From positions 310,001 to 374,000 of the forward strand of contig FWXP01000003.1 in assembly GCA_900176545.1 (NCBI GenBank): a DNA stretch of 64,000 bases, read 5' to 3'. The notes below the pieces were generated by a model. That model worked only from the letters and a program-made list of their open reading frames with translations, had not been told where the DNA came from and ran no database searches. Positions 1 to 7,907 of the stretch are shown piece by piece (the first letter of the stretch is position 1; every line of letters starts with the position of its first letter). Origin of the DNA: Oscillospiraceae bacterium. GTDB lineage: Bacteria > Bacillota > Clostridia > Saccharofermentanales > Saccharofermentanaceae. The position numbers were made by a program, and so were the translations under genes.

Positions 1-2
1 AA

Positions 3-1145
3 GCTAAGTCTGTATTCTATCTTGCTCTGACCATCATAATCGCAGGTATGTGGATGCTCGCGGAGTCGGAGATAAGACAGCTCATCTTCAATTCCCCGTC
101 TCTTAGCAATGTATTCTCGTTTATGCTCATCGAGATAATAGCAGCCTTTGGAGCAATGTACTGTAATGAGGTGCAAAAGCGCCACTATACGAGGATCTAT
201 ACTATCCTTGAGTGCGTGATACTGATACAGGTACTTACCAATATCGTCCTTAACGTGACTGGTATAGTCGATTTCTACGATTCTCTGATACTGTCCCATT
301 CCTGGTCAGCTCTTACCATAGTGACTGTAGCGGGTACTCTTATCGCAGATACTGTCACCAAGCGTTCCAAAGCATATAAGTTCACTGCGATAGGTCTTGC
401 TACACTGGTCTTTTGCAGTATGCTCGAGATAATAAACTTCTACCTTTATAACGTTGTCGTTATGGGCTTCCTCCTGGGTATCGGACTTCTTGTCCTTCTG
501 GGCTTTACTATCGTGCAGGCAGTTTTTGATATCTTGAGGTCAGCCGAGAAGAGAAGGGTCGAAGCCGAGAAAAGCAACAGGATAACATTCCAGACCATCG
601 CAAGTACCATAGATGCCAAGGATAAGTATACAGGCGGTCATTCCGACAGAGTGGGCCACTACGCAAAGCTCCTGTCCATGGAAGTAGCAGAGGATTATGG
701 TCTTACCAAACAGGATATCGCAGCGGTTTCTTATATCGGACGAATGCATGATATAGGAAAGATAGGTGTTCCTGACAGCGTCCTCAACAAGAACGGAAGG
801 CTTACTGACGACGAGTTCGAGCTCATGAAGAAGCACACGATAATAGGTTATGACATCCTGAAGAATATCGACTATATACCGAATCTTCGGGCGGGTGTAA
901 GGAGTCACCACGAGAGATGGGACGGTAATGGTTATCCTGATGGTCTCAAGGGAGAGCAGATACCACTCGTTGCAAGGATCCTCTGTATTGCAGACAGCTA
1001 TGACGCCATGACTACGGATCGTGTCTACAGAAAGAAGCTCGATAAGGCGACCGTCCTTTCAGAACTTCAAAAGAACGGCGGCAAGCAGTTCGACCCTGAA
1101 CTGTCCAAGGTGTTTATCAGCATGATAGATCGCGGTGTCGTGTGA
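3..1145 (+). CDS. HD-GYP domain membrane protein (c-di-GMP phosphodiesterase-like), 5' partial
   Basis: The frame is open from base 3 and the residues before the first ATG (base 48) are hydrophobic, so the true start lies upstream of the window and the ATG at 48 is probably internal. Several membrane segments fill roughly the first 160 visible residues. A short helical linker leads to an HD-GYP domain at about 180-350, with HDIGK, the HHERWDGNGYPDGL signature and a DSYDAMT motif. The metal-binding His/Asp residues and the GYP triad are all there, so an active cyclic-di-GMP phosphodiesterase is likely from family knowledge. The input domain is an uncharacterised multi-pass membrane region, so the signal is unknown. 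A second c-di-GMP hydrolase (EAL) is encoded at 18188-19837. Confidence 0.85.
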   Translation, partial: AKSVFYLALTIIIAGMWMLAESEIRQLIFNSPSLSNVFSFMLIEIIAAFGAMYCNEVQKRHYTRIYTILECVILIQVLTNIVLNVTGIVDFYDSLILSHSWSALTIVTVAGTLIADTVTKRSKAYKFTAIGLATLVFCSMLEIINFYLYNVVVMGFLLGIGLLVLLGFTIVQAVFDILRSAEKRRVEAEKSNRITFQTIASTIDAKDKYTGGHSDRVGHYAKLLSMEVAEDYGLTKQDIAAVSYIGRMHDIGKIGVPDSVLNKNGRLTDDEFELMKKHTIIGYDILKNIDYIPNLRAGVRSHHERWDGNGYPDGLKGEQIPLVARILCIADSYDAMTTDRVYRKKLDKATVLSELQKNGGKQFDPELSKVFISMIDRGVV

Positions 1146-1182
1146 CAACTAATATTTTGTATTTACAGGCAAATATCAATTA

Positions 1183-1212
1183 TTGATTGTATTCTTCGGC
1201 GTTTAGTATAAT
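1183..1212 (+). promoter_or_regulatory. Probable sigma-A promoter for the aldo/keto reductase gene
   Basis: TTGATT at 1183-1188 and TATAAT at 1207-1212 are separated by 18 bases and lie 24 bases before the gene. The -10 is a perfect consensus. Confidence 0.55.
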
Positions 1213-1236
1213 CACCAATACAAGGGGGAATTAACT

Positions 1237-2361
1237 ATGGCTTCTATTTTTGCAGACTCTGCCAAGCTCGGCTTCGGCCTTATGAGACTTCCGGAGAAGG
1301 ACGGCGTGATCGACCACGAACACGTATGTAAGATGGTCGATGAATATATGGCAGCAGGCTTTAATTACTTTGATACCGCCTATATCTATCACGGAGGAAA
1401 GTCCGAGACAGCTGCAAGGGAAGCTCTCGTCAAGCGTTATCCCAGGGATTCATTCACACTGGCAGATAAGCTTCCCGCATGGTGTATCCATGAGGAGACA
1501 GATGTAGAGAAGATCTTTAACGATCAGCTGGAGAGGCTCGGCACGGACTATATCGATTATTATCTCCTTCACTCCGTTGAGGACGGAGCCAATTATGAGA
1601 CTTATGAGAAGTATGATTGTTTCTCCTGGGGAATGAAGAAGAAGGAGGAAGGCAGCATAAAGCATCTTGGCTTCTCCTTCCACGGCAGCCCCGAGCTCTT
1701 AGAGCAGGTCCTCGATAAGCATCCCGAGACCGAGTTCGTTCAGATACAGCTCAACTATGCAGACTGGAACAATCCCGTAGTAAGGTCCGGAGAGCTCTAT
1801 GAGATCTTACATAAGAGGGATATCCCCATGATAATCATGGAGCCTGTAAAGGGCGGAACACTTGCTAACCTTACTCCCGAACTGGAATCTAAGTTCAAGG
1901 CGGTAAGGCCTGATGCATCCGCCGCGTCCTGGGCGCTTCGCTTCGTAGGATCCCTTCCCGGAGTCATGGCTATCCTCTCGGGCATGTCCAATGAAGAGCA
2001 GATGAAGGATAACCTCAAGACCTTTACGGGATTTGAGCCCCTTACCGAAGAAGAGAAGAAACTGGTAGATGAAGTGCGCGATAAGATGCTCGATGCTAAC
2101 CTTGTAGCTTGTACTTCCTGCCGTTACTGTACTGACGGCTGTCCTATGGGCATCTCTATCCCTGACATATTCCGCGCGGTAAATACATTAAGGCTCTACC
2201 CGGGAGATGAGTTCAGGCCCAAGATGTACTACCAGGGCCTTTGCGAAAGGACGGCGAAAGCATCCGAGTGCGTGGAGTGCGGTCAGTGCGAAGCAGTATG
2301 TCCCCAGCACCTTCCCATAATCGAGCTTCTCAAGGAAGCTGCATCTGTATTTGAATCCTGA
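1237..2361 (+). CDS. Aldo/keto reductase with C-terminal ferredoxin domain
   Basis: A 374-residue oxidoreductase. Residues 1-280 form the aldo/keto reductase barrel: NYFDTAYIYHGG carries the catalytic Asp and Tyr, the Lys is in LADKLP, and the active-site His is in LLHSV. The C-terminal 90 residues contain CTSCRYCTDGCP and CVECGQCEAVCP, two cysteine sets typical of 4Fe-4S clusters. This architecture is common in anaerobic Clostridia; it probably reduces carbonyl substrates with electrons passing through the clusters, but the substrate is unknown. The start is set by a GGGGG-rich ribosome site (AAGGGGGAATTAACT) before the ATG. It is a single-gene unit with its own promoter and terminator. Confidence 0.88.
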   Translation: MASIFADSAKLGFGLMRLPEKDGVIDHEHVCKMVDEYMAAGFNYFDTAYIYHGGKSETAAREALVKRYPRDSFTLADKLPAWCIHEETDVEKIFNDQLERLGTDYIDYYLLHSVEDGANYETYEKYDCFSWGMKKKEEGSIKHLGFSFHGSPELLEQVLDKHPETEFVQIQLNYADWNNPVVRSGELYEILHKRDIPMIIMEPVKGGTLANLTPELESKFKAVRPDASAASWALRFVGSLPGVMAILSGMSNEEQMKDNLKTFTGFEPLTEEEKKLVDEVRDKMLDANLVACTSCRYCTDGCPMGISIPDIFRAVNTLRLYPGDEFRPKMYYQGLCERTAKASECVECGQCEAVCPQHLPIIELLKEAASVFES

Positions 2362-2384
2362 TAAGAAAAAGTCAATGTTTTAGG

Positions 2385-2419
2385 GGCCTGTCGGTGATCT
2401 CCGGCAGGTCTTCTTTTTG
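2385..2419 (+). terminator. Rho-independent terminator after the aldo/keto reductase gene
   Basis: A GCCTGTCGG / CCGGCAGGT stem with a short loop is followed by TCTTCTTTTT. Confidence 0.8.
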
Positions 2420-2503
2420 TAATCCCTTAATTCTGCCACGATGATCTTCCGGCTTAGAGCTAGAATATTATCGGAAGGTATGAGAACAAATGGGAGAGAT
2501 TGT

Positions 2504-4939
2504 ATGTTAAAGAGAAAGACTGTAGCAGCGGTAACTGTTACCGCATTGGTGTTGCCTCAATTGGCAGTTTGTTCCTGTTCCAAGAAGGACGATAAAAAGA
2601 AGATATATGCTGACGATATCCCCTGGTATACCATGGAATACTCTGATGCGGTCTCTGATTATGCCGATGTCAGTGACGATACGATAACCTATTATCTCGG
2701 CAGGAGTAACGGAAACTATGTATTCGTTGAAGAAGCGGATTATCCCGTTCCGGAGGAACTGTCCATGTACGGACGGACTTCATCGGAATATCACGATGCC
2801 AAGCTTGTTATGTGTGACAATGAGCTTAATGTCACGGGAACTGTAGATCTGGAAGTATTATTCGGCGACGCAGGGATAGTCGATAATGATTCGCAGTCAT
2901 TTGGTATAACGGATCAGTCTTATGCGACAGACGAGAAGATAGTTATCGAGACATATTCCATGGGATTAGGTTACTCCATGACGACGGTGACCGTCGATCC
3001 TGTGAGTCTGGAGATCACGGATACGAGCAATTCTGATGACTTAAGCTTCTATAATGAATTCGGAGTTGACGAGAAGCGTGTGATGTTCGGCAACGGAAGA
3101 AGGCTGGGAGTAGGTATCATAGATGAAGGCAGTAACTGTACGATCGTTATCGGTATCTATGACGACGCAGGCGATGTACACTTTACGAATATGGCGGACC
3201 TCCTTCCCCTGGTCGGTATCTACGATATGACGGATCCTATAATGGTAGATGATTCACATGCCGTGGCAAAGCTCAAGACATATGCCGAGAGCGAAGATTA
3301 CTGGATATCTGTTGATATCGGCAATAACAGCGTATCTGTACTCGATGAGGATATGAGTTATCTTGACGGCATAGATCTGGACAATATCTCATATTCTCCC
3401 GAATTCGGAAGTGTATCTCTGAGTGAGACCGGCATCACGAAGATAGATGCCGCTGCCAAGACTACGGAAGAGGTATTCTCCTTTGACTGGTGCAATCTAA
3501 ACAGGAGCCTTATCGATGACGTGAAGCTGCTGGGCATTGACGAGGAAAGTATCGTACTCTTTACTACAGAGACGATCTTGTCGCGAGATGGTAAGGTTGA
3601 TTATGAGAACGATCTTATCAGGCTTTCCAAGTGTGACGTCAATCCGAATGTCGGTAAGACTATACTTACGGTGGCATGTCTTGACGATATAAGCGATGCT
3701 CTGGCGCAGACAGTCTGTGATTTCAACGAGTCAAACGAAGACTATTATATAAGTGTGACCGATAAGTACAACGCCGCGGATTACGGATCTTATTCAAGCA
3801 TGGCGGTTGTAGCCGCAATGGATGACAGCTTGGAGTTCGAGACGGCGGGAAGGTTCATGAATGATTCTGATCCCGGTATCTATGATTATTCACTGAGCGC
3901 CGAGAGCAACATGAGCAGCGGACTTATGGTCGATCTTATCTCCGGGGAGGGACCGGATATCATAATCGACGGAGCCGGTTATTCGCAGCTTTACAGTGAC
4001 GACATGCTCATAGATCTGACGACTTATCTTCAGGATTCCGGGGTAGCATGCCTTGATAATATCATCGATGTCTCGAAGGTGGATGGCAAGCTCTATCAGA
4101 TACCGCTGACATTCACCATATCCGGTATGGAAGTCGATTCATCAGCGATAACGGAAGGACAGACGGGCTTTACATTCGAGCAATACGGAGAATATGTCAG
4201 CGGACCCTGTAACGGTATGGATCCGATGATGCTTACAAAGCTCGACTTTCTTACGACCGTAATAATGTCTCAGCCTGACCTTTTCATATCGGACGGAGTC
4301 ATTGATTTTAATAATGAAGCGTTCAGGGCAGCCGCAGAATATGCCGCCGATAATGTATTCGATCCCGTTACTTTGGATGAAGTATACGATATTCAGGAGG
4401 ATTACTACGTTGGCTATAGTGAGATCAAAAGTCTTTACGGTGCGTTATTTGGAACAAGGCTTTTTGAAGGCAACAGCTTCCTGGGTATCCCTTCATATGA
4501 AGGAAGAGGTCCCGTCGTTAACATAAAGTGCTCTGCCGGTATATCCGCCCAGACAGCTTCACCCGAAGGCTGCTGGGAGTTCATATCCATGCTCCTGGCA
4601 GATGACCATCAGATGGATCTCTCATATGAATGTATGCCTGTATCCTCTTCGGCTTTCGATCTCGTTTGTCAGGAAGAACTGGAGTCTTACAGCGATTATT
4701 ATTTTTTCTGGACTGAAGAAGAGCGGACGATGATGAATATGATGGAACCCTCAGACGATATGATCGATGATTTCAAGGCTATCATATCTACCGCTGACAG
4801 GATGAATATGACGGATTCCTCAGTGATGATCATAATGAGGGAAGAGATCCAGGCATATTTTGCAGGGGACAAGACATTAGACGAAGTTATCAGTATCATT
4901 AATAACAGAGCTCAGCTCTATTATGATGAGAGAGGATAA
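2504..4939 (+). CDS. Large extracellular solute-binding-like lipoprotein
   Basis: An 811-residue protein when started at ATG 2504. I prefer this start over the in-frame ATG at 2441 because it has GGGAGA seven bases upstream and begins a proper signal peptide (MLKRK, then a hydrophobic run ending in VCSC); Cys25 is the likely lipidated residue. The next 400 residues are acidic and beta-rich without a family I recognise. The C-terminal half (about 420-800) resembles family 1 ABC solute-binding proteins, with phrases such as GEGPDIIIDG, a LIDLTTYL segment and a DGKLYQIPLTF segment. No permease or ATPase genes adjoin it, so it may serve a distant transporter or act as a sensor. It is followed four bases later by an SDR epimerase gene. 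Confidence 0.7.
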   Translation: MLKRKTVAAVTVTALVLPQLAVCSCSKKDDKKKIYADDIPWYTMEYSDAVSDYADVSDDTITYYLGRSNGNYVFVEEADYPVPEELSMYGRTSSEYHDAKLVMCDNELNVTGTVDLEVLFGDAGIVDNDSQSFGITDQSYATDEKIVIETYSMGLGYSMTTVTVDPVSLEITDTSNSDDLSFYNEFGVDEKRVMFGNGRRLGVGIIDEGSNCTIVIGIYDDAGDVHFTNMADLLPLVGIYDMTDPIMVDDSHAVAKLKTYAESEDYWISVDIGNNSVSVLDEDMSYLDGIDLDNISYSPEFGSVSLSETGITKIDAAAKTTEEVFSFDWCNLNRSLIDDVKLLGIDEESIVLFTTETILSRDGKVDYENDLIRLSKCDVNPNVGKTILTVACLDDISDALAQTVCDFNESNEDYYISVTDKYNAADYGSYSSMAVVAAMDDSLEFETAGRFMNDSDPGIYDYSLSAESNMSSGLMVDLISGEGPDIIIDGAGYSQLYSDDMLIDLTTYLQDSGVACLDNIIDVSKVDGKLYQIPLTFTISGMEVDSSAITEGQTGFTFEQYGEYVSGPCNGMDPMMLTKLDFLTTVIMSQPDLFISDGVIDFNNEAFRAAAEYAADNVFDPVTLDEVYDIQEDYYVGYSEIKSLYGALFGTRLFEGNSFLGIPSYEGRGPVVNIKCSAGISAQTASPEGCWEFISMLLADDHQMDLSYECMPVSSSAFDLVCQEELESYSDYYFFWTEEERTMMNMMEPSDDMIDDFKAIISTADRMNMTDSSVMIIMREEIQAYFAGDKTLDEVISIINNRAQLYYDERG

Positions 4940-4942
4940 GCT

Positions 4943-5845
4943 ATGGCAAAGGTGCTTGTAACAGGCGGAACGCGATTTGTAAGCAGATGTGTAGCGGAAT
5001 ACTTCCGTGACAGGGGAGATGACGTATATGTCCTTAACAGGGGAAACACACCGTCTCCTTCAGGCGTTACTCTTATAAAGAGTGACAGGCACGAGTTAGG
5101 CGATAAGCTTCGCGGGATGCATTTCGAGGCTGTTATAGATGTCTGCGCTTATAACAAAACTGATGTCGAAGACTTAAAGAAAGCTTTGGACTGTGAATGT
5201 ACTTATGTCCTTATAAGTTCTTCCGCGGTATATCCCGAATGGGAGGCGCAGCCTTTCGCTGAGGACGCTTCGAGAGATCTTAATAAGTTCTGGAAGACCT
5301 ACGGCACGGATAAGATCGCTGCCGAAGATATGGCGCTTACTTCCTTTGAAGATTGCTATGTAATACGTCCTCCTTATATTTACGGTGAGGGCAATAACCT
5401 CTATAGAGAGGGTTTTATCTTCGATTGCGCTGAGCAGGATCGGAAGTTCTATCTTCCTGGGAACGGTGATATGAGACTTCAGTTCTTCCATGTATATGAT
5501 CTATGCAGGTTTATCGCTGCCCTTCTTGAGAAGAAGCCTGAAGAAAAGGTCTATAACGTGGGTAACAGTGAAGTCGTGACTATAAAGGAATGGGTAAAGG
5601 CATGTTACAAGGTCTTAGGGAAGGAGCCTTTCTTTGTAAATGTGACTTCAGGTATTGAGCAGAGGTTGTATTTCCCATTTTATAACTATGAGTATATCCT
5701 TGACGTTACACGCATGAAGGAACTTCTTCCCGATACGATATCTCTTGAAGACGGACTTGATCTGTCGTATAAATGGTATCGGAATAACAGGGATCAGGTT
5801 AATATCAAGCCTTTGATCTCCTATATCGAGGAGGAATTAATATGA
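4943..5845 (+). CDS. NAD-dependent epimerase/dehydratase family protein (SDR)
   Basis: A 300-residue extended short-chain dehydrogenase. The N-terminal Rossmann motif is TGGTRFVSR, a variant of GxxGxxG found in the CSP41-like and sugar-epimerase-like branch. A YGTDK segment near residue 115 supplies the Tyr-x3-Lys catalytic pair, and VIRPPYIYGEGN is the usual substrate-side motif. It probably acts on a nucleotide sugar or related carbohydrate, but the substrate cannot be read from sequence. The start has AGAGAGGAT just upstream. It sits four bases after the lipoprotein gene and overlaps the next small gene by four bases (ATGA), so the three are probably co-translated. Confidence 0.8.
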   Translation: MAKVLVTGGTRFVSRCVAEYFRDRGDDVYVLNRGNTPSPSGVTLIKSDRHELGDKLRGMHFEAVIDVCAYNKTDVEDLKKALDCECTYVLISSSAVYPEWEAQPFAEDASRDLNKFWKTYGTDKIAAEDMALTSFEDCYVIRPPYIYGEGNNLYREGFIFDCAEQDRKFYLPGNGDMRLQFFHVYDLCRFIAALLEKKPEEKVYNVGNSEVVTIKEWVKACYKVLGKEPFFVNVTSGIEQRLYFPFYNYEYILDVTRMKELLPDTISLEDGLDLSYKWYRNNRDQVNIKPLISYIEEELI

Positions 5846-6006
5846 CAGACGAGCAGGCATATAAGCTGGGTGAGTGGCTTAATAAGAATCAGAACAGGCC
5901 TTTGAGCTATATGGAGAAAGAGTTCTTGAAGAGCCTTGTAGATCAGAGTAATACCATAGGGCAGCTTATAGAGAACCTCGCAGGCCTTGCGGGCATGATG
6001 CGCTGA
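5842..6006 (+). CDS. 54-residue hypothetical protein
   Basis: A short frame starting MTDEQAYKLG and ending AGMMR. It overlaps the stop of the SDR gene as ATGA, and GAGGAGGAA lies just upstream as a ribosome site, so translational coupling is likely. The protein is charged and helical, with no membrane segment, no cysteines and no motif I know. I call it real because of the coupling and the strong ribosome site; function is unknown. The promoter for the tyrS leader begins five bases after its stop. Confidence 0.6.
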   Translation: MTDEQAYKLGEWLNKNQNRPLSYMEKEFLKSLVDQSNTIGQLIENLAGLAGMMR

Positions 6007-6010
6007 TATA

Positions 6011-6039
6011 TTTGCAATTTAAGCACTTTTGGATATAAT
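6011..6039 (+). promoter_or_regulatory. Probable promoter of the tyrS T-box transcript
   Basis: TTTGCA at 6011-6016 and a perfect TATAAT at 6034-6039, 17 bases apart. Transcription would begin near 6046, at the start of the T-box leader. Confidence 0.65.
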
Positions 6040-6047
6040 CGATACAT

Positions 6048-6310
6048 ATCGTAACTGCGAAGAAGGAAAGAAGTAGTTATCGAAGCGGTCTTTCAGAGAG
6101 TGTCCGGCAGGTGAGAGGACATAAGATCATCGGTAGTGAATACATTCCGGAGCAACTGCCTGAACGATCAGTAGGGTAAGTCGGGTGCGCCCGTTAAAGC
6201 GCAAGTGTCATGTACACGTTGAGGGATATATCGCGAGGTATATCTGAACATGAGGTGGTACCGCGAATTTTCGTCCTCTGTTCTCTTATTGGGGAACAGA
6301 GGATTTTTGT
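6048..6310 (+). promoter_or_regulatory. T-box riboswitch, tyrosine specific
   Basis: The leader contains the stem I AGAGAG and GGTG motifs (about 6098-6115). The specifier region reads GTGAATACATTCC, with UAC (Tyr) at 6141-6143. The T-box AGGTGGTACCGCG is at 6253-6265. It ends in a terminator hairpin CCTCTGTTC / GAACAGAGG plus a T run (6274-6310). Uncharged tRNA-Tyr would bind the specifier and the T-box and prevent termination, raising tyrosyl-tRNA synthetase. The specifier matches the downstream gene, which makes the call secure. Confidence 0.95.
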
Positions 6311-6333
6311 ATCTTATTACGGAGGATGAACTA

Positions 6334-7557
6334 ATGCAGATCTACGAAGAATTGAAGGCAAGAGGACTTATTGCCCAGGTAACAAATGAAGATGAGATAA
6401 GAGAGCTCGTTAATTCAGGTAAGGCTACTTTCTATATCGGCTTTGACTGTACGGCAGATTCACTTACTGCAGGTCACTTTATGGCTCTTACGCTTATGAA
6501 GAGACTTCAGATGGCAGGCAACAAGCCCATCGCGCTTATCGGAGGCGGTACTACCATGATCGGTGATCCTTCAGGAAGATCCGACATGAGAAAGATGCTT
6601 ACAAGAGAAGATATCGACCATAATGCAGAGTGCTTCAAGAAGCAGATGGAGAAGTTCATCGAGTTCGGAGAAGATAAGGCGATAATGGTCAATAACGCAG
6701 ACTGGCTCATGAACCTTAACTATATCGATCTCCTTCGTGAAGTAGGCGCATGCTTCTCAGTTAATAACATGCTTCGTGCAGAGTGCTACAAGCAGCGTAT
6801 GGAGAAGGGACTTTCCTTCCTCGAGTTCAACTACATGATCATGCAGTCTTACGATTTCTATTACATGTTCCAGAAGTACAACTGTAACCTCGAGTTCGGC
6901 GGCGACGACCAGTGGAGCAACATGCTCGGCGGCACAGAGCTCATCCGCCGTAAGCTCGGCAAGGATGCTCACGCTATGACTATCACTCTCCTTACCGATT
7001 CTCAGGGTAAGAAGATGGGTAAGACAGCAGGTAATGCAGTATGGCTCGATCCTGCTAAGACATCTCCTTACGAGTTCTTCCAGTACTGGAGGAATGTAGG
7101 TGACCAGGATGTAATGAAGTGCATAAGGATGCTTACTTTTATCCCCATCGAGCAGATCGATGAGATGGATAAGTGGGATGATTCAAGAATCAACGAGAAG
7201 AAGGAGATCCTTGCATTCGAACTTACTAAGCTCGTTCACGGTGAAGAAGAGGCCAATAAGGCTAAGGACGCTTCGCACTCACTCTTTGCAGGCGGCGGTG
7301 ACGATTCCAATATGCCTACATCCGAGTTCGCTGACAGTGATATCCCCGAGGAGGGCATCCTTGTCGCAGACCTTATGGTCAAGATGGAGATCGCCAAGAG
7401 TAAGGGCGAAGCTAAGAGACTTATCGAGCAGGGCGGTGTTACCATCGACGGCGAGAAGGTAACAGGCATCGATGCTTCCGTCTCCAAGGCTTCTCTTAAG
7501 GAAGGTGTTAAGGTAAGGAAGGGAAAGAAGGTCTACAAGAAGGCTGTTATCGCCTGA
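6334..7557 (+). CDS. tyrS: Tyrosyl-tRNA synthetase
   Basis: A 407-residue class I synthetase that charges tRNA-Tyr. The start is ATG 6334 (MQIYEELKARG) with GGAGG nine bases upstream; an in-frame ATG at 6250 lies inside the T-box element and would add 28 residues with no homology, so I reject it. Visible motifs: YIGFDCTADSLTAGH (tyrosine pocket and the HIGH-like element, here TAGH), GGDDQWSN, and KMGKTAG standing for KMSKS. The last 60 residues are an S4 RNA-binding domain (KGEAKRLIEQGGVTIDG). Expression is controlled by the tyrosine T-box directly upstream. Confidence 0.97.
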   Translation: MQIYEELKARGLIAQVTNEDEIRELVNSGKATFYIGFDCTADSLTAGHFMALTLMKRLQMAGNKPIALIGGGTTMIGDPSGRSDMRKMLTREDIDHNAECFKKQMEKFIEFGEDKAIMVNNADWLMNLNYIDLLREVGACFSVNNMLRAECYKQRMEKGLSFLEFNYMIMQSYDFYYMFQKYNCNLEFGGDDQWSNMLGGTELIRRKLGKDAHAMTITLLTDSQGKKMGKTAGNAVWLDPAKTSPYEFFQYWRNVGDQDVMKCIRMLTFIPIEQIDEMDKWDDSRINEKKEILAFELTKLVHGEEEANKAKDASHSLFAGGGDDSNMPTSEFADSDIPEEGILVADLMVKMEIAKSKGEAKRLIEQGGVTIDGEKVTGIDASVSKASLKEGVKVRKGKKVYKKAVIA

Positions 7558-7581
7558 GAGCACTGAGAACAAAGGATAAGG

Positions 7582-7614
7582 CTGCTCTGTCACATGCTGA
7601 CGGAGCAGTTTTTG
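7582..7614 (+). terminator. Rho-independent terminator after tyrS
   Basis: CTGCTCTGTCA pairs with TGACGGAGCAG across a CATGC loop region and is followed by TTTTTG. Confidence 0.85.
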
Positions 7615-7907
7615 TTTGTCTTTGTTATTATTCTATGATATTGCCGATCATGTGCTGCCTGTCGATCTGCGATCTTTGGCGGTGACGGCTGCTCAAAGCC
7701 TGAAGATCCAATAACGGCGGTACTTAGAAAACGATAAATGTATGTCGATATGTGTTCGGGATAGTATGACGTAATATCGATATATATCTATCGAATCAAT
7801 AAACAAGAGCCTTTTACAATCGAAACGATCAGCGATATAATCCAAAATGAGATTTGAGAAAGTTAATTAAAGTAATGGTCATGTGACCAGAGGGTAAGTT
7901 AGGAATT
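7615..7907 (+). promoter_or_regulatory. Upstream region of the Na/Pi cotransporter gene with promoter
   Basis: A 290-base gap without a credible gene. It holds a strong promoter: TTTACA at 7813-7818 and TATAAT at 7836-7841 with 17 bases between. A short palindrome, GGTCATGTGACC, lies about 30 bases before the gene and could be a small operator or a chance hairpin. I see no obvious PhoB-type direct repeats. The rest shows nothing I can name. Confidence 0.55.

Noticed and set aside
6250-6333. Upstream ATG giving a longer tyrS
   Set aside because: It lies inside the T-box sequence and the terminator; the ATG at 6334 has a proper GGAGG site and starts the family homology.
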